From IMG/VR virus record IMGVR_UViG_3300046542_000329, positions 1-44,416 of that record: a DNA stretch of 44,416 nt, one strand, 5' to 3'. The DNA comes from a virus. Under the pieces are notes generated by a model. The model was not told the origin of the DNA. It saw nothing but the letters and a program-made list of their open reading frames with translations, and did not search any database. This document shows positions 29,893-39,009 of this stretch, piece after piece. How positions within the stretch are numbered: the stretch's first letter is position 1; each line of letters opens with the position of its first letter. The position numbers and the translations under genes were made by a program.

Positions 29893-31400
29893 TGGTCAAG
29901 ATCATCGATTGCGGCGCCAAGACGCTGCCGCGTGATATCGACGTCAACATACAACTGAGCAAGGCCCAGACCGAATTGGCGACGGACCTCAGCGTGCTGG
30001 TGTTCGTCAGCGCGTCCGGCAACTTGCCGGCGGGTGCTGGTCGCATCCGCTACTACACCACATCGGACGCTTTCAATGCCGATTGGCCGCCGGGTACCCA
30101 GGCCTATTTGGCCGGGCGTGACTTCTTTGCCCAGAACCCACGGTCCAAAACCATCGCCGTCGCCCAGGCCTTCAATGAGCCCCAACCGGGCTACATGCGC
30201 ACCGGCGCAATCGCCACCGACGTGACGATCTGGAAGGGCGTTCTTGACGGTAGCTTCTCCATTGCCATCGACGGCGTCAGCGAAAATATCACCGGCCTGG
30301 ATTTCTCCACGGTGACCACGCTTGCGGATGTCGCCGCGCAGATTCAAACCGCGTTACGTGAAAAGACCGGAGCCGGTTATGTGGCGGCGGCGGTGAAGCT
30401 TGACGGCACCCAACTGCAAATCAGTTCGGGCACGTTGGGGGACGGCGCCGCCGTGTCGACACTCAGCCCGGCCGGGTCGGGCGTGGATATTTCCGGACCT
30501 GGATTTCTCAACGGTCGGGAGGGCACCATCACGCCCGGGTACACACCGACCGGCCTGGTCAGTGAGCTGGTGCTCATCGCCGAGGCCGCCCGGTGCAGTG
30601 GGCGTTTTGTCTATGGCTGGGCGCTGGACGAGACCTACCGCGACAGCCAAGATGCGGCGGATGCTGCAGCATGGATGGAGGCCCGCAAAGGCGTGATGGG
30701 CTTGACGTCCAATGATCCGTTGGTATTGGACGCCGGTAGTGTTACGGATATCGCCTCGGCCACCAGCAGCGCCGGCCTGTCTCGAACCAGCGTCAGCTAC
30801 CACGACAAGGCCGGGTACTACCCGGAGGTTTCCATCCTCGCGCGCATGCTTGGGGTGAACTACGCGCTGCCTGGAAGTGTGATTACCGCGAAATTCAAAG
30901 ACCTGCCCGGCATTCCCACTGTGGGACTGGGGGAAACCGAACTCGGCGTACTGGAGAAAAAACGCGGCAACACGCTGGTGGCGGTGGGCAACAACGCCCG
31001 GACCTATCGCAGCGGCACGATGGCCTCCAGCAGTTGGTTTCTTGGTTCGCGCATCGGCCTTGATAACCTGGTGGAGGAGCTGCAAACCGCCGGCTTCAAC
31101 GTCTTTCTACGCAACGGCGTGGTCTCCTACACGCCAAGCGGCAGCACCCTGATCATCGACGGCCTGACCCCGATCCTGGAGCGCTACATCTCCAACGGCT
31201 TGCTGGCGGACCGCCCGACGATAGATCCCACCAGCCAATCAGGCGTCGGCCTGGTACCGGCCTACAGCATGAGCGTGGTCGGCGTGGAACAGATGAGCGA
31301 TTCCGACCGTGCCGGCAGGATCGGGCCGCCGATCCGTATCGACGTCAACCTGGCGGGTGCTCAACACACCGTCGCCATCCATATCAACGCTTTCGAGTGA
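29892..31400 (+). CDS. Tail sheath protein, DUF3383 type
   Basis: The 502-aa protein has the DUF3383 sheath pattern: AFNADWPPGTQAYLAGRDFFAQNPRSKTIAVA, a variable domain 110-220, then TSVSYHDKAGYYPEVSILARMLG and FKDLPGIPTVGL, closing with GRIGPPIRIDVNLAGAQH. It marks the virion as a contractile-tailed myovirus. The next gene encodes the tube. Confidence 0.88.
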   Translation: MVKIIDCGAKTLPRDIDVNIQLSKAQTELATDLSVLVFVSASGNLPAGAGRIRYYTTSDAFNADWPPGTQAYLAGRDFFAQNPRSKTIAVAQAFNEPQPGYMRTGAIATDVTIWKGVLDGSFSIAIDGVSENITGLDFSTVTTLADVAAQIQTALREKTGAGYVAAAVKLDGTQLQISSGTLGDGAAVSTLSPAGSGVDISGPGFLNGREGTITPGYTPTGLVSELVLIAEAARCSGRFVYGWALDETYRDSQDAADAAAWMEARKGVMGLTSNDPLVLDAGSVTDIASATSSAGLSRTSVSYHDKAGYYPEVSILARMLGVNYALPGSVITAKFKDLPGIPTVGLGETELGVLEKKRGNTLVAVGNNARTYRSGTMASSSWFLGSRIGLDNLVEELQTAGFNVFLRNGVVSYTPSGSTLIIDGLTPILERYISNGLLADRPTIDPTSQSGVGLVPAYSMSVVGVEQMSDSDRAGRIGPPIRIDVNLAGAQHTVAIHINAFE

Positions 31401-31407
31401 GGCCACC

Positions 31408-31824
31408 ATGCCGCGCAATATTGCCTACAACCAAGCCCAGGCCACGGCGGTGATCAACGGCCTGCTGGTGGACAACCTGGCCGACGGCGACTGCATCCGC
31501 ATCATCAATGACGCCGTCGGTGCCCAAAAAACCGTGGGGACCAACAGCACCATGATTTCGTTTGCCTCCGATGAGTCTGGAGCCTTTGAACTGGATCTGC
31601 TGCCCGTCTCCCGCGCCCTGACGATGCTCTACAGCCTGTGGCGCGGACAGAAAACCGGCTTTGCAGTCCCCTTGATCAACATCACGGTATCGACCGGCGT
31701 GGGCGAGGTCGCGCAGCTGACCGGCTGCGCGATCGAGAACATTGGCGACATCACTACGGGAGGCCAGACGGGGCAAATGCGCACCGTGCGGTTCCTGGCC
31801 AGCAAGATCATTCAACCCTTCTGA
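31408..31824 (+). CDS. Tail tube protein, DUF3277-like
   Basis: The 138-aa protein (ISFASDESGAFELDLLPVSRAL, VPLINITVSTGVGEVAQLTGCAIENIG) has the repeated beta structure expected of a tube monomer. It follows sheath by seven bases, the usual order. ATG 31408 has GTGAGG upstream; an open frame to 31309 runs inside the sheath gene. Confidence 0.75.
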   Translation: MPRNIAYNQAQATAVINGLLVDNLADGDCIRIINDAVGAQKTVGTNSTMISFASDESGAFELDLLPVSRALTMLYSLWRGQKTGFAVPLINITVSTGVGEVAQLTGCAIENIGDITTGGQTGQMRTVRFLASKIIQPF

Positions 31825-31832
31825 GGTACGCC

Positions 31833-32318
31833 ATGATCCAACAGAAAACGCTCACCATCGAAAGCCGAACCTATCGCTTGATTCCCATGCAACCGCTCAA
31901 CGGTTTGCCTTTTGCCCTCAAGGTAGCCGCGAGCCTTGGCGGCAGCATTGCCAGCCTGGACACGGGTGGTTTCTCGCTCGACTCGCTGAAGGGCAATAGC
32001 GATGCGGAAGGCAAGGGCATGGAAAAACTTCTGTCGGCGGTACTGGTCGCGACCGCCAGTATCGACCCGAATCAAGTGCACCAGCTGATGCGCGAAGCCC
32101 TGAGTTACGAGGTCTATGCCGACAACACCAAGCTATCGGATGACATGCATTTCAATCAGTGGTTCGGCGACCATCCTGGCGACTTGTTGCCGGTCGCGAT
32201 CTGGGCGATCAAGGAGCACGTCGGGCGTTTTTTCGTCCAAGGCGGCCCGGCCTGGTCCGCACTGGCGGGTCAGTTCGGGCTGTCAGCATCCCCCAAGACC
32301 GACAAGCCGACTGGCTGA
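31833..32318 (+). CDS. Tail assembly chaperone, short form
   Basis: The 161-aa protein lies between tube and tape measure, where tail assembly chaperones are encoded (TYRLIPMQPLNGLPFALKVA, then LLSAVLVATASIDPNQVHQLMREAL). The T-TTT-TTC heptamer at 32228-32234 could move a share of ribosomes into the -1 frame and give a longer form. GAGG precedes the ATG. Confidence 0.8.
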   Translation: MIQQKTLTIESRTYRLIPMQPLNGLPFALKVAASLGGSIASLDTGGFSLDSLKGNSDAEGKGMEKLLSAVLVATASIDPNQVHQLMREALSYEVYADNTKLSDDMHFNQWFGDHPGDLLPVAIWAIKEHVGRFFVQGGPAWSALAGQFGLSASPKTDKPTG

Positions 32319-32488
32319 TTGCGCGCCTGATCAACGCTGATCTTTGTCGGCTTCACGAACTCCGGGACGGCACTTACGGCTGGGATGATTTTTGGCATCT
32401 GCATGACCTGCTCGATTTGATCGAATGGGTTGAGTGGGAAGGTCACGTCATCGCGGCGGCAGAGGCAAAGAAACATGGCAATCGTTGA
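31833..32488 (+). CDS. Tail assembly chaperone, -1 frameshift form (candidate)
   Basis: The -1 frame is open from 32159 to 32488 and lacks a credible start of its own. It encodes ADWLIARLINADLCRLHEL and WDDFWHLHDLLDLIEWVEWEG, a plausible second chaperone domain. A shift at TTTTTTC (32228-32234) would give about 218 aa. A second possible slip is the CCCCC run at 32290-32294. Such shifts are well known between sheath/tube and tape measure genes of tailed phages. The exact site is inferred. Confidence 0.7.
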
Positions 32489-34157
32489 CGAACTTGTAAC
32501 CCTTCTCGGCCTGCGGGCCGACCCAAAAAACCAACAGGCTGCCCAGAGCCTGAAAAGCAGTTTGAAAACCATCAAGGTCGCGGCCGCCGCAACGGTGGCG
32601 GCCATGTCGGCACTGGTCGGCGGCGTGACGGCGTTTGTCTCGTCGGTAGCCGAGACGGAGGACGCCGCAGGTAAGTTTGCCGATTCCATAGGGGTCACCT
32701 ATGAGGCCTTGCAAGAATTGGAGTTTGCGGCGCAAAGATCGGGTAACTCGATCGAAGATATGCGCATGGTGCTGGGCAAACTCTCCACCGAATTGGTAGA
32801 TGCGAAAACCGGCAAGACTAACGAGGCCTTGGCAAGGCTTGGTCTGTCTGCCGTCGATGCTACCGGGAAGCTCAAGCCGGCTGACCAGATGCTGGGGGAA
32901 ATCTCCGGCAAATTTGAAACCCTGGGTAAGGCCGAGCAAGTCAATTTGGCCAAGTCCCTGGGCATTAAGCCGCAGATGGTCAAACTCTTGCAGCAGGGAG
33001 CGGCAGGGCTTGATGCGTTGCGCCAAGCCGCGCGAGAAACCGGGGCTGTATTGCCAGAGGAGGCCAAGCAACGTGCGGCTGACTACAACGACAGTCTGCT
33101 GGATTTGCAGGTGTCGATTAAAGCGATCGGGCGTAACTTCGCTGTCCATGTCATGCCCAGCCTCACCAACGCTTTTCGGCGCATGCAACAGTTCATCAGC
33201 GCAGCGCGCCCGAAAATCGTCCGGATGATGTCCTTGGTATGGGAGCAACTTGGCGTCGCCATGGATAACGTTTCGAAGATTGCCGGCGGCGCCTGGCGTT
33301 CCTTCAAAACGTTGTTGGCGCCGCTGGAGCGGTTGCTCGACTGGCTGCCTGATATCGATAGCAGCGCGCTTGACCTGTCCAGCGCCATTGGAACCGGCCT
33401 GACTCTTGCTCTGGGGATCGCCGCCATCGCAGCCTGGGGATTTATTGCGCCGTTTCTGCCGATGATCGCCACCGCAGCAGCGGTCGTCGCGGCGATTGGC
33501 CTGGTGGTGCTGATCATCGACGACCTGTGGGTGGCGTTCCAAGGCGGTAACTCGGTTGTCGGGGAACTGTTCAGTATTTTTGAGGAAAAGTTTCCCCATC
33601 TGGCCAAAGTGCTGCGTGCGCTGGGTAACCTGGTCAAAACCATTGTGGTCGGGCAGTTCGAGCGTCTGAAGGACGTGATCGATGTGGTTGTCAGTGCTAT
33701 TGAAACTGTGTGGACGTGGCTCGGCAAACTGGCGCGGGCCGGTGGGGACTGGTTGAAGAAGGTCGGCATTGATATCGACACCTCGGCCTTTGTTGCCGGC
33801 ATCGAAGACGCCACCCGCAAAGTCGAAGAGCTCAACGCGGCATCCCAAGGTGCGTTGGGCGATGCCAAGCAGGGGGTTCAACGTTTCGCGCCCGATGTCC
33901 AAGACCGTAGCAAGGCGTTCGCCGAGCGTGGTCCGCTGGTTATGGCCAACGTGCAACCGCCTGCACCTACCCCCATGCTGGCGAACGTCCCGCCGGCCAC
34001 ACTTCAGCAAGCCGCACAGTCGTTTAACACCACCAATACGACCACCATCAACGTTAACGGCGCCGGGAACCCCATGGGCGTAGCCAGTGAGATTTCCCGG
34101 CGACAAGGAGGGCCGTCCACGGCGTACATGGGTGCCCGTGCCCAACCTGCGAGCTGA
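32475..34157 (+). CDS. Tape measure protein
   Basis: The 560-aa protein has long helical parts, an N-terminal hydrophobic stretch (IKVAAAATVAAMSALVGGVTAF) and a second membrane-like region near residues 315-355 (WGFIAPFLPMIATAAAVVAAIG). The early part VTYEALQELEFAAQRSG and KQRAADYNDSLLDLQVS are typical of phage tape measures. It sets tail length; 560 residues at about 1.5 angstrom each predicts a tail below 100 nm. It overlaps the chaperone extension by 14 bases. Confidence 0.88.
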   Translation: MAIVDELVTLLGLRADPKNQQAAQSLKSSLKTIKVAAAATVAAMSALVGGVTAFVSSVAETEDAAGKFADSIGVTYEALQELEFAAQRSGNSIEDMRMVLGKLSTELVDAKTGKTNEALARLGLSAVDATGKLKPADQMLGEISGKFETLGKAEQVNLAKSLGIKPQMVKLLQQGAAGLDALRQAARETGAVLPEEAKQRAADYNDSLLDLQVSIKAIGRNFAVHVMPSLTNAFRRMQQFISAARPKIVRMMSLVWEQLGVAMDNVSKIAGGAWRSFKTLLAPLERLLDWLPDIDSSALDLSSAIGTGLTLALGIAAIAAWGFIAPFLPMIATAAAVVAAIGLVVLIIDDLWVAFQGGNSVVGELFSIFEEKFPHLAKVLRALGNLVKTIVVGQFERLKDVIDVVVSAIETVWTWLGKLARAGGDWLKKVGIDIDTSAFVAGIEDATRKVEELNAASQGALGDAKQGVQRFAPDVQDRSKAFAERGPLVMANVQPPAPTPMLANVPPATLQQAAQSFNTTNTTTINVNGAGNPMGVASEISRRQGGPSTAYMGARAQPAS

Positions 34158-34160
34158 CCC

Positions 34161-34700
34161 ATGGCAACGATGTTCACCGGCAACCAGATCCTGGCCGATA
34201 TCGAGTTCGATGCGGTTACCTCCGAAGTCCACACCATGGAGGCCACGGCCACCCAATACGCCGTAGACGGAGGGGCCGTGGTCAGCGACCACGTCACCGT
34301 TTTACCTGACGGCCTGGAAATTCGCGGCGGGATCAGCAACGCCGACGGCGGCGAACGCGCCCGCACGGTGCTGACCGAGCTGCGCCGCAAACTCCGCGCC
34401 CGCCAGCGGCTCGACGTCCTGACCACGCACGAGCTCTACAGCAACATGATTTTCCTCGGTGCTCACGCCGAGAACGCCGGGCCATTTGACGGTGCGCTGA
34501 CGCTACGCCTGAGCTTCCAACGCGTGCAGACGGCGGTGATTGAGACCGTCGCGGTACCGGCCACCTTGCTCAAGCCCAAGGCAGGGCCTGCGCCCAATGC
34601 CACTGACAAAACCGCGGCTCCTGAGCAGGACGGCGGCCGTGAGTCGGCCAAAGAGGTTCAGCAAAGTACCTTGCAAAGCATTCTGGGAATCGGCAGATGA
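34161..34700 (+). CDS. Baseplate protein, Dit-like
   Basis: The 179-aa protein has ILADIEFDAVTSEVHTMEATATQYAVDGGAVVSDHV, the opening of Dit-like baseplate proteins in myophages with a DUF3383 sheath. A disordered Ala/Pro/Lys tail follows residue 130. It lies after tape measure, as expected for a baseplate component. Confidence 0.7.
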   Translation: MATMFTGNQILADIEFDAVTSEVHTMEATATQYAVDGGAVVSDHVTVLPDGLEIRGGISNADGGERARTVLTELRRKLRARQRLDVLTTHELYSNMIFLGAHAENAGPFDGALTLRLSFQRVQTAVIETVAVPATLLKPKAGPAPNATDKTAAPEQDGGRESAKEVQQSTLQSILGIGR

Positions 34701-35083
34701 AAGAAATCCCCACCACCGACGACGGCGCCCGGCGTGCCACCGTCGATATTCCGGGCATCGGTACCTACACGGTGCGCACCTACTACCGGCATGTCGGCCC
34801 TTGCTTCGTGATGGACATTCACGACGCCACCGGTGGACCGATTCTGATCGGCGTGCCTTTGGTGGCTGGTGTGAGTTTGCTCAACAAGTCCCCGCGCACC
34901 CGCGACAGCCTGGGGCAACTGAGAATGACCGCCGACAGTCACGGCCCTGATTCGCTGGGCGACGTGGCGAGACTGATCCAGTTTGATCCTGGTGAGTTCG
35001 AAGTGCTGGCACCTGCACCTGTAGTCGCACTGGCGCCCATCGTCGCCAATACCCGATTGCTATTTTCCAACTTCGATTCCTGA
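34697..35083 (+). CDS. Baseplate plug protein, DUF6983-like
   Basis: The 128-aa protein has IPGIGTYTVRTYYRHVGPCFVMDI, TGGPILIGVPLVAGVSLL and a late FDPGEFEVL. It resembles phage baseplate plug proteins. Its ATG overlaps the previous stop by four bases. Confidence 0.7.
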   Translation: MKEIPTTDDGARRATVDIPGIGTYTVRTYYRHVGPCFVMDIHDATGGPILIGVPLVAGVSLLNKSPRTRDSLGQLRMTADSHGPDSLGDVARLIQFDPGEFEVLAPAPVVALAPIVANTRLLFSNFDS

Positions 35084-35091
35084 GGCGACTC

Positions 35092-35964
35092 ATGACGTTC
35101 ATTCGCCAGGCCGAATTACTGATCGGTCCGTTGACCGAGGCTGAAGGGGGTGGCCCGAGCCAAGAGGCTTACCGGATCTTCAGCCAAGGTTCGGATACCG
35201 ACATCCGCGTTCGGTTTTCCATCGACCTGTCGGCCACCAGCGAGCCGAACAAAATCGTCGTAGCGGTCAGCAACCTGGCAACAGAGCGCTGGGCGCGGAT
35301 GGCCGCCAAGAACACCTTGGTTCAACTCTCGGTGAGCTATCAGGGCGAAAGCCTCAAACGACTGGCCCGGGGCGGCATCGCATCCTGCACCACCCGGCGC
35401 GAGGGTGACGACCGGGTCACCGTGATCGAGGCGCTCGACGGCTATGGGCCTCAGGCTCGGGGCATCCTGAACCGGACCTATGGCGGCGGCATGCCGCTCA
35501 GGGATGTCTTTCGTGACCTGGCCCGCAGCCTGCCCGGGATCGACCTGGGCTCGATCGACGTATCCGGCAACCTGCCGCCCAAAGGCGTCCACGCCTCCGG
35601 CCGGGTCGCGGAAACCCTGAACTGGTTGGCGGATCGCTACGGCGTGACCTGGTCCATTCAGGGCGGTGTGCTGCAAGTGATCAAGGACGGCCAGGGCCTC
35701 CCCGGCGAGGCCCTGGTGATCAGTTCACGCAATCGCAACCTCAAGAGTATTTCCCCAACAGCCTCCGGCCCCGACGCCGCTCAGAACGGCGTAGAAATCA
35801 TCGCCCAGCTCGACGCCTCGATTCGACCGGGATCGGTGGTCTACGTCGATTCCCACGATCAACCCAACCTCACAGGTTTCTACGTCGCCCAGAGCGTCAA
35901 TGCATCGGGGGATACCCACGGTGACGACTGGACGATGACCATCCGGAGCACTTCACGCCAATGA
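35092..35964 (+). CDS. Baseplate hub protein, gp27/gpD-like
   Basis: The 290-aa protein has DIRVRFSIDLSATSEPNKIVVAVSNL, YQGESLKRLARGGI, VHASGRVAETLNWLADRYGVTWSIQ and VYVDSHDQPNLTGFYVAQSV. This is the tube-like hub fold pattern of myophage baseplates. It binds the spike encoded just downstream. Confidence 0.8.
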   Translation: MTFIRQAELLIGPLTEAEGGGPSQEAYRIFSQGSDTDIRVRFSIDLSATSEPNKIVVAVSNLATERWARMAAKNTLVQLSVSYQGESLKRLARGGIASCTTRREGDDRVTVIEALDGYGPQARGILNRTYGGGMPLRDVFRDLARSLPGIDLGSIDVSGNLPPKGVHASGRVAETLNWLADRYGVTWSIQGGVLQVIKDGQGLPGEALVISSRNRNLKSISPTASGPDAAQNGVEIIAQLDASIRPGSVVYVDSHDQPNLTGFYVAQSVNASGDTHGDDWTMTIRSTSRQ

Positions 35965-36662
35965 CCTTGACGACTGCTTTCACCGATCCCGAAGAACTGG
36001 AACGCGTCAGCTTTGAGCGCCACAGCGCCCGCCTGCGCACGGCCACCCCTGGCATCATCGATGCCGTGCACGCCAATGGCACCGTCGACGTGCAACCGGC
36101 CATCATGCAGGTCACCACCCTGGACGGCCAGCGCAGCGATGAGCCGTTGTCCGTGCTGACCGGCGTGCCGACGATTTTTGCCTACTACGCCCAGACCCTG
36201 GGGCTGTCGATCACCTTGCCAATGAGACCTGGCGACGAAGGCCTGCTGATCGTGGCCGACCGCAGCATTGATAACTGGCAGGTCGCAAGCGGTGTGCAGG
36301 CGGCCGCTGAACCCGTGTCGCCCCGGCACCACAATTTGACCGACGCCCTGTTCCTGCCCGGCGCCGTCAGTGAGCCGAACGCCATCGCGGCGGTGTCCTC
36401 CGAAGCCATCGAGATTCGCAACCGAGACGCCAGCACCTGCGTCAGCGTGAGCGACAGCCGCATTGTTTTGCAGGTGGGGGGTTCGACCATCACCGTCACC
36501 GATGGAGCAATAACCCTCAGTGCTGGCGGCTCCACCGTCGCCCTGGGCGATGCTGTCTCGATTCAGGCCACGAGCCTGACCCATAACGCCAAAAACATCG
36601 GCGACACCCACGCCCATGCGGACGTGACACCGGGCGACGGACAGACGGGAGCGCCTGTATGA
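35961..36662 (+). CDS. Membrane-puncturing spike, Gp138 family
   Basis: The 233-aa protein has an OB-like N-terminus (LRTATPGIIDAVHANGTVDVQPAI, LPMRPGDEGLLIVADRSIDNW) and a C-terminal beta-helix rich in Ser/Thr/Val. It ends near THAHADVTPGDGQTG, an HxH site that in such spikes binds iron at the tip. It forms the central needle of the contractile tail. Confidence 0.85.
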   Translation: MTLTTAFTDPEELERVSFERHSARLRTATPGIIDAVHANGTVDVQPAIMQVTTLDGQRSDEPLSVLTGVPTIFAYYAQTLGLSITLPMRPGDEGLLIVADRSIDNWQVASGVQAAAEPVSPRHHNLTDALFLPGAVSEPNAIAAVSSEAIEIRNRDASTCVSVSDSRIVLQVGGSTITVTDGAITLSAGGSTVALGDAVSIQATSLTHNAKNIGDTHAHADVTPGDGQTGAPV

Positions 36663-37021
36663 GCCTGAGCATCCATATCGACGCTCTTGACTACGACTTC
36701 CGCATCGTTGGCGGCCGCTTGCAGCTCGTGACCGGCGCCGATGCAGTGGCGGAGCGCTTGCGGGTGCGCTTGCACGCGTATTTGGGCGAGTGGTTTCTCG
36801 ACCGTGGGTTCGGCCTGCCCTGGTATGACGGTGAAATGCTCGGCGCCCGCAATAGTCGCTTGATCAGCCCACTGGTGCGGCGCGAAATCCTCAAGGATCC
36901 AGAAGTTGAAGCCGTGCTTGAGTTCGCGGTATCCCTCAACGGGCGGCAACTTTCACTTACGGCGACGGTACGCACCGGGCGCGGCGACACGCTGGAACTT
37001 TCGGAGGTCTTCAATGGCTGA
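36659..37021 (+). CDS. Baseplate wedge protein, gp25/gpW-like
   Basis: The 120-aa protein has DALDYDFRIVGGRLQLVTGADAVAERLRVRLHAYLGEWFLD, the core of gp25-like lysozyme-fold wedge proteins of contractile tails. It overlaps spike and wedge J genes by a few bases on each side. Confidence 0.85.
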   Translation: MSLSIHIDALDYDFRIVGGRLQLVTGADAVAERLRVRLHAYLGEWFLDRGFGLPWYDGEMLGARNSRLISPLVRREILKDPEVEAVLEFAVSLNGRQLSLTATVRTGRGDTLELSEVFNG

Positions 37022-38246
37022 CTATGGATTGACTCCCGAGGGCTTGAAGGTCAAGCGCCTGGCAGACGTGCTCGCGGATGCCGGTACCGCTCTTGAGCAG
37101 ATCGAGGACCCGGTCACCGGCGAACGACTGCAAGAGGACTTTTCTGCCGCCGACCCGGCCATGCAAGTGGTCAAGATTCCGCTGGAGGCGGTGGGTGACG
37201 TCTGGGCGTTGTTGCACAACGTTTTCAGCCAGTTCGACCCCGATGCGGCGACCGGCGCGGCGCTATCTGGATTGGTTCGCCTGAACGGTATCGAGCGGGC
37301 GGGGGGTACACATTCTATTGTTCCGCTTCAGCTCGAAGGCGTGGCGAATACCATTATTCGTCAGGGGCAGCGAGTAAGCGACATCCAGCGGAAAGTCGCC
37401 TGGGTCACCCAGGCGGATGTCACCTTAGATGGTTCGGGCAAGGCGACTGTTCTGGGGCGTACCGAGGAAAAAGGGGCTTTCACCGCTACCCCTGGGCAGC
37501 TCAACGTCATTCTGACCCCAGTGGTTGGTTGGAACAGCGTCACCAACGCCACGGCGGCGGTACCGGGTACCGCGGAGGAAAAAGACCGATTGTTGCGCCA
37601 ACGCCGAGACCAATCGACCATGGCCCCGGCCAGTTCGCCCGTGGAAGCGATCTACGCCAATCTGCGCAACGTGCCAGGCGTTGAATTCGTCCGGGTCTTG
37701 ATCAACAACACGTTGCAGACAGACAGCCGAGGTATACCGCCTAAGGGCATCGCTGCAGTTGTGGTCGGCGGCCAGGATCAAGACGTCGCTAAAGTACTGC
37801 TGGAGCGCTCGCCGGCGCTGACCGAATGGTACGGAAACACCCTGTTCGTGGTGACAGACAACCTCGGCGATACCTACCCCATCCTGTGGGTGACACCTAC
37901 CGAGGTGCCGATCCATGTTGAGGTGGATATCGAGTCGCTGGGTGACGGCCAACTGACGGACGACTACGAGGCTCGAATTGCCGATGCCGTCGTGATCTAC
38001 ACGCGTTTCGGAGCCCCTGGTCTGGGTATTCCTCCCGCATCAGGTTACGACCAGGACGGCATTGTTCCGGGCGAAAGCGTTGTCGCGCCGCGCCTGTACA
38101 CGCCCATCAACAGCGTGCCCGGACATGCCCTGCGCGCCATACGCATCGGAACCAGTGCCAGCCCCTCCGGCAATGCGGACATTCCAATCAGCTGGGACGC
38201 TTGGGCGTCCTTCGACGCCTCGCGAATCAAGGTCAACCTGCTATGA
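37014..38246 (+). CDS. Baseplate wedge protein J-like
   Basis: The 410-aa protein has ATGAALSGLVRLNGIERAGG, QGQRVSDIQRKVAWVTQADV, PGTAEEKDRLLRQRRDQST and NVPGVEFVRVLINNT, the baseplate J/gp47 pattern. GGAGG lies six bases before ATG 37014; the open frame from 36906 runs inside the gp25-like gene. It links wedge to fibres. Confidence 0.88.
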   Translation: MADYGLTPEGLKVKRLADVLADAGTALEQIEDPVTGERLQEDFSAADPAMQVVKIPLEAVGDVWALLHNVFSQFDPDAATGAALSGLVRLNGIERAGGTHSIVPLQLEGVANTIIRQGQRVSDIQRKVAWVTQADVTLDGSGKATVLGRTEEKGAFTATPGQLNVILTPVVGWNSVTNATAAVPGTAEEKDRLLRQRRDQSTMAPASSPVEAIYANLRNVPGVEFVRVLINNTLQTDSRGIPPKGIAAVVVGGQDQDVAKVLLERSPALTEWYGNTLFVVTDNLGDTYPILWVTPTEVPIHVEVDIESLGDGQLTDDYEARIADAVVIYTRFGAPGLGIPPASGYDQDGIVPGESVVAPRLYTPINSVPGHALRAIRIGTSASPSGNADIPISWDAWASFDASRIKVNLL

Positions 38247-38947
38247 GCCGTGCCGACTACCTGAAGGACTATGGTCGTGACCTGGCGGCGCAGGCCTGCG
38301 ACCGTCAGCTCTACAGTTTGAAACGTTCAACCGTGCGGGCCGGTGTGCTGCAAGCCCAGATCGACCAGATCCAGGCGCTCTATGACACGCTCGTCGAGGT
38401 CTTGATTGGGCGCGACGTGCGCTGGGCCAAGGGCAAACAACTGGACGTGCTCGGGCGGATCGTTGGCCAGGGGAGGGAAGTCGTCAGCCGGACCGAGGCG
38501 CAATGGCTGCGGGCGGACGATGTCCTGGGCTCGCCAGACAACGCCCCTGTCTGGCTCGCCGGCGTGCCTTCCTTCGGCAACCGCCGCGCCGACGATGACG
38601 AATTCCGCCTGCGCATCCTCGGCAAGATCGCCAAGAACCACACCAAACACGGCTCCCTGCCCGAAATACTCTGGTTCGTGCGCCAAGCCTTCGGCATCGA
38701 CTGCGGCCTCCAACGCATCGGCCCGCTGGAAGGTGTGCTACTGGTGCGCGACAACATACCGCGCTACCTGTTGCAGGAGCTGACGAGCGTGTTCAGCGAT
38801 ACCCGTGCCGATCATCAGTACCTGTTGCCGCTACCGGCGGGGGCCAGGTTAGTGGGTATTGTCCTGCGACCACCCAAGGGATTTGGCCCCGATATGGAAA
38901 CCGGCGCGCCGGATGTTGGTGTGGTGACAGTGCTTATTCCGTTCTAG
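38243..38947 (+). CDS. Tail protein, DUF2612
   Basis: The 234-aa protein has the DUF2612 core: RWAKGKQLDVLGRIVGQGR, DDEFRLRILGKIAKNHTKHGSLPEILWFVRQAFG. It corresponds in position to the gpI/gp53-like wedge protein that joins fibres to the baseplate. It overlaps J by four bases and ends the baseplate run, just before a strong terminator. Confidence 0.82.
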   Translation: MSRADYLKDYGRDLAAQACDRQLYSLKRSTVRAGVLQAQIDQIQALYDTLVEVLIGRDVRWAKGKQLDVLGRIVGQGREVVSRTEAQWLRADDVLGSPDNAPVWLAGVPSFGNRRADDDEFRLRILGKIAKNHTKHGSLPEILWFVRQAFGIDCGLQRIGPLEGVLLVRDNIPRYLLQELTSVFSDTRADHQYLLPLPAGARLVGIVLRPPKGFGPDMETGAPDVGVVTVLIPF

Positions 38948-38968
38948 AAGTTCTGACAAACAATTCAC

Positions 38969-38991
38969 AACCGCCGATGGCGGTTTTTTTT
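38969..38991 (+). terminator. Strong intrinsic terminator after the baseplate operon
   Basis: AACCGCC (38969-38975), loop GAT, GGCGGTT (38979-38985), followed by a run of T. It separates the morphogenesis operon from the tail fibre gene, which may need its own promoter or read-through. Confidence 0.88.
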
Positions 38992-39009
38992 CGCCTGGAG
39001 TAAACCTAC

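Noticed and set aside
32448-34292. 614-aa minus-strand ORF opposite the tape measure gene
   Set aside because: The opposite frame encodes a typical tape measure with good context; the antisense ORF is a GC-rich shadow with no domain.
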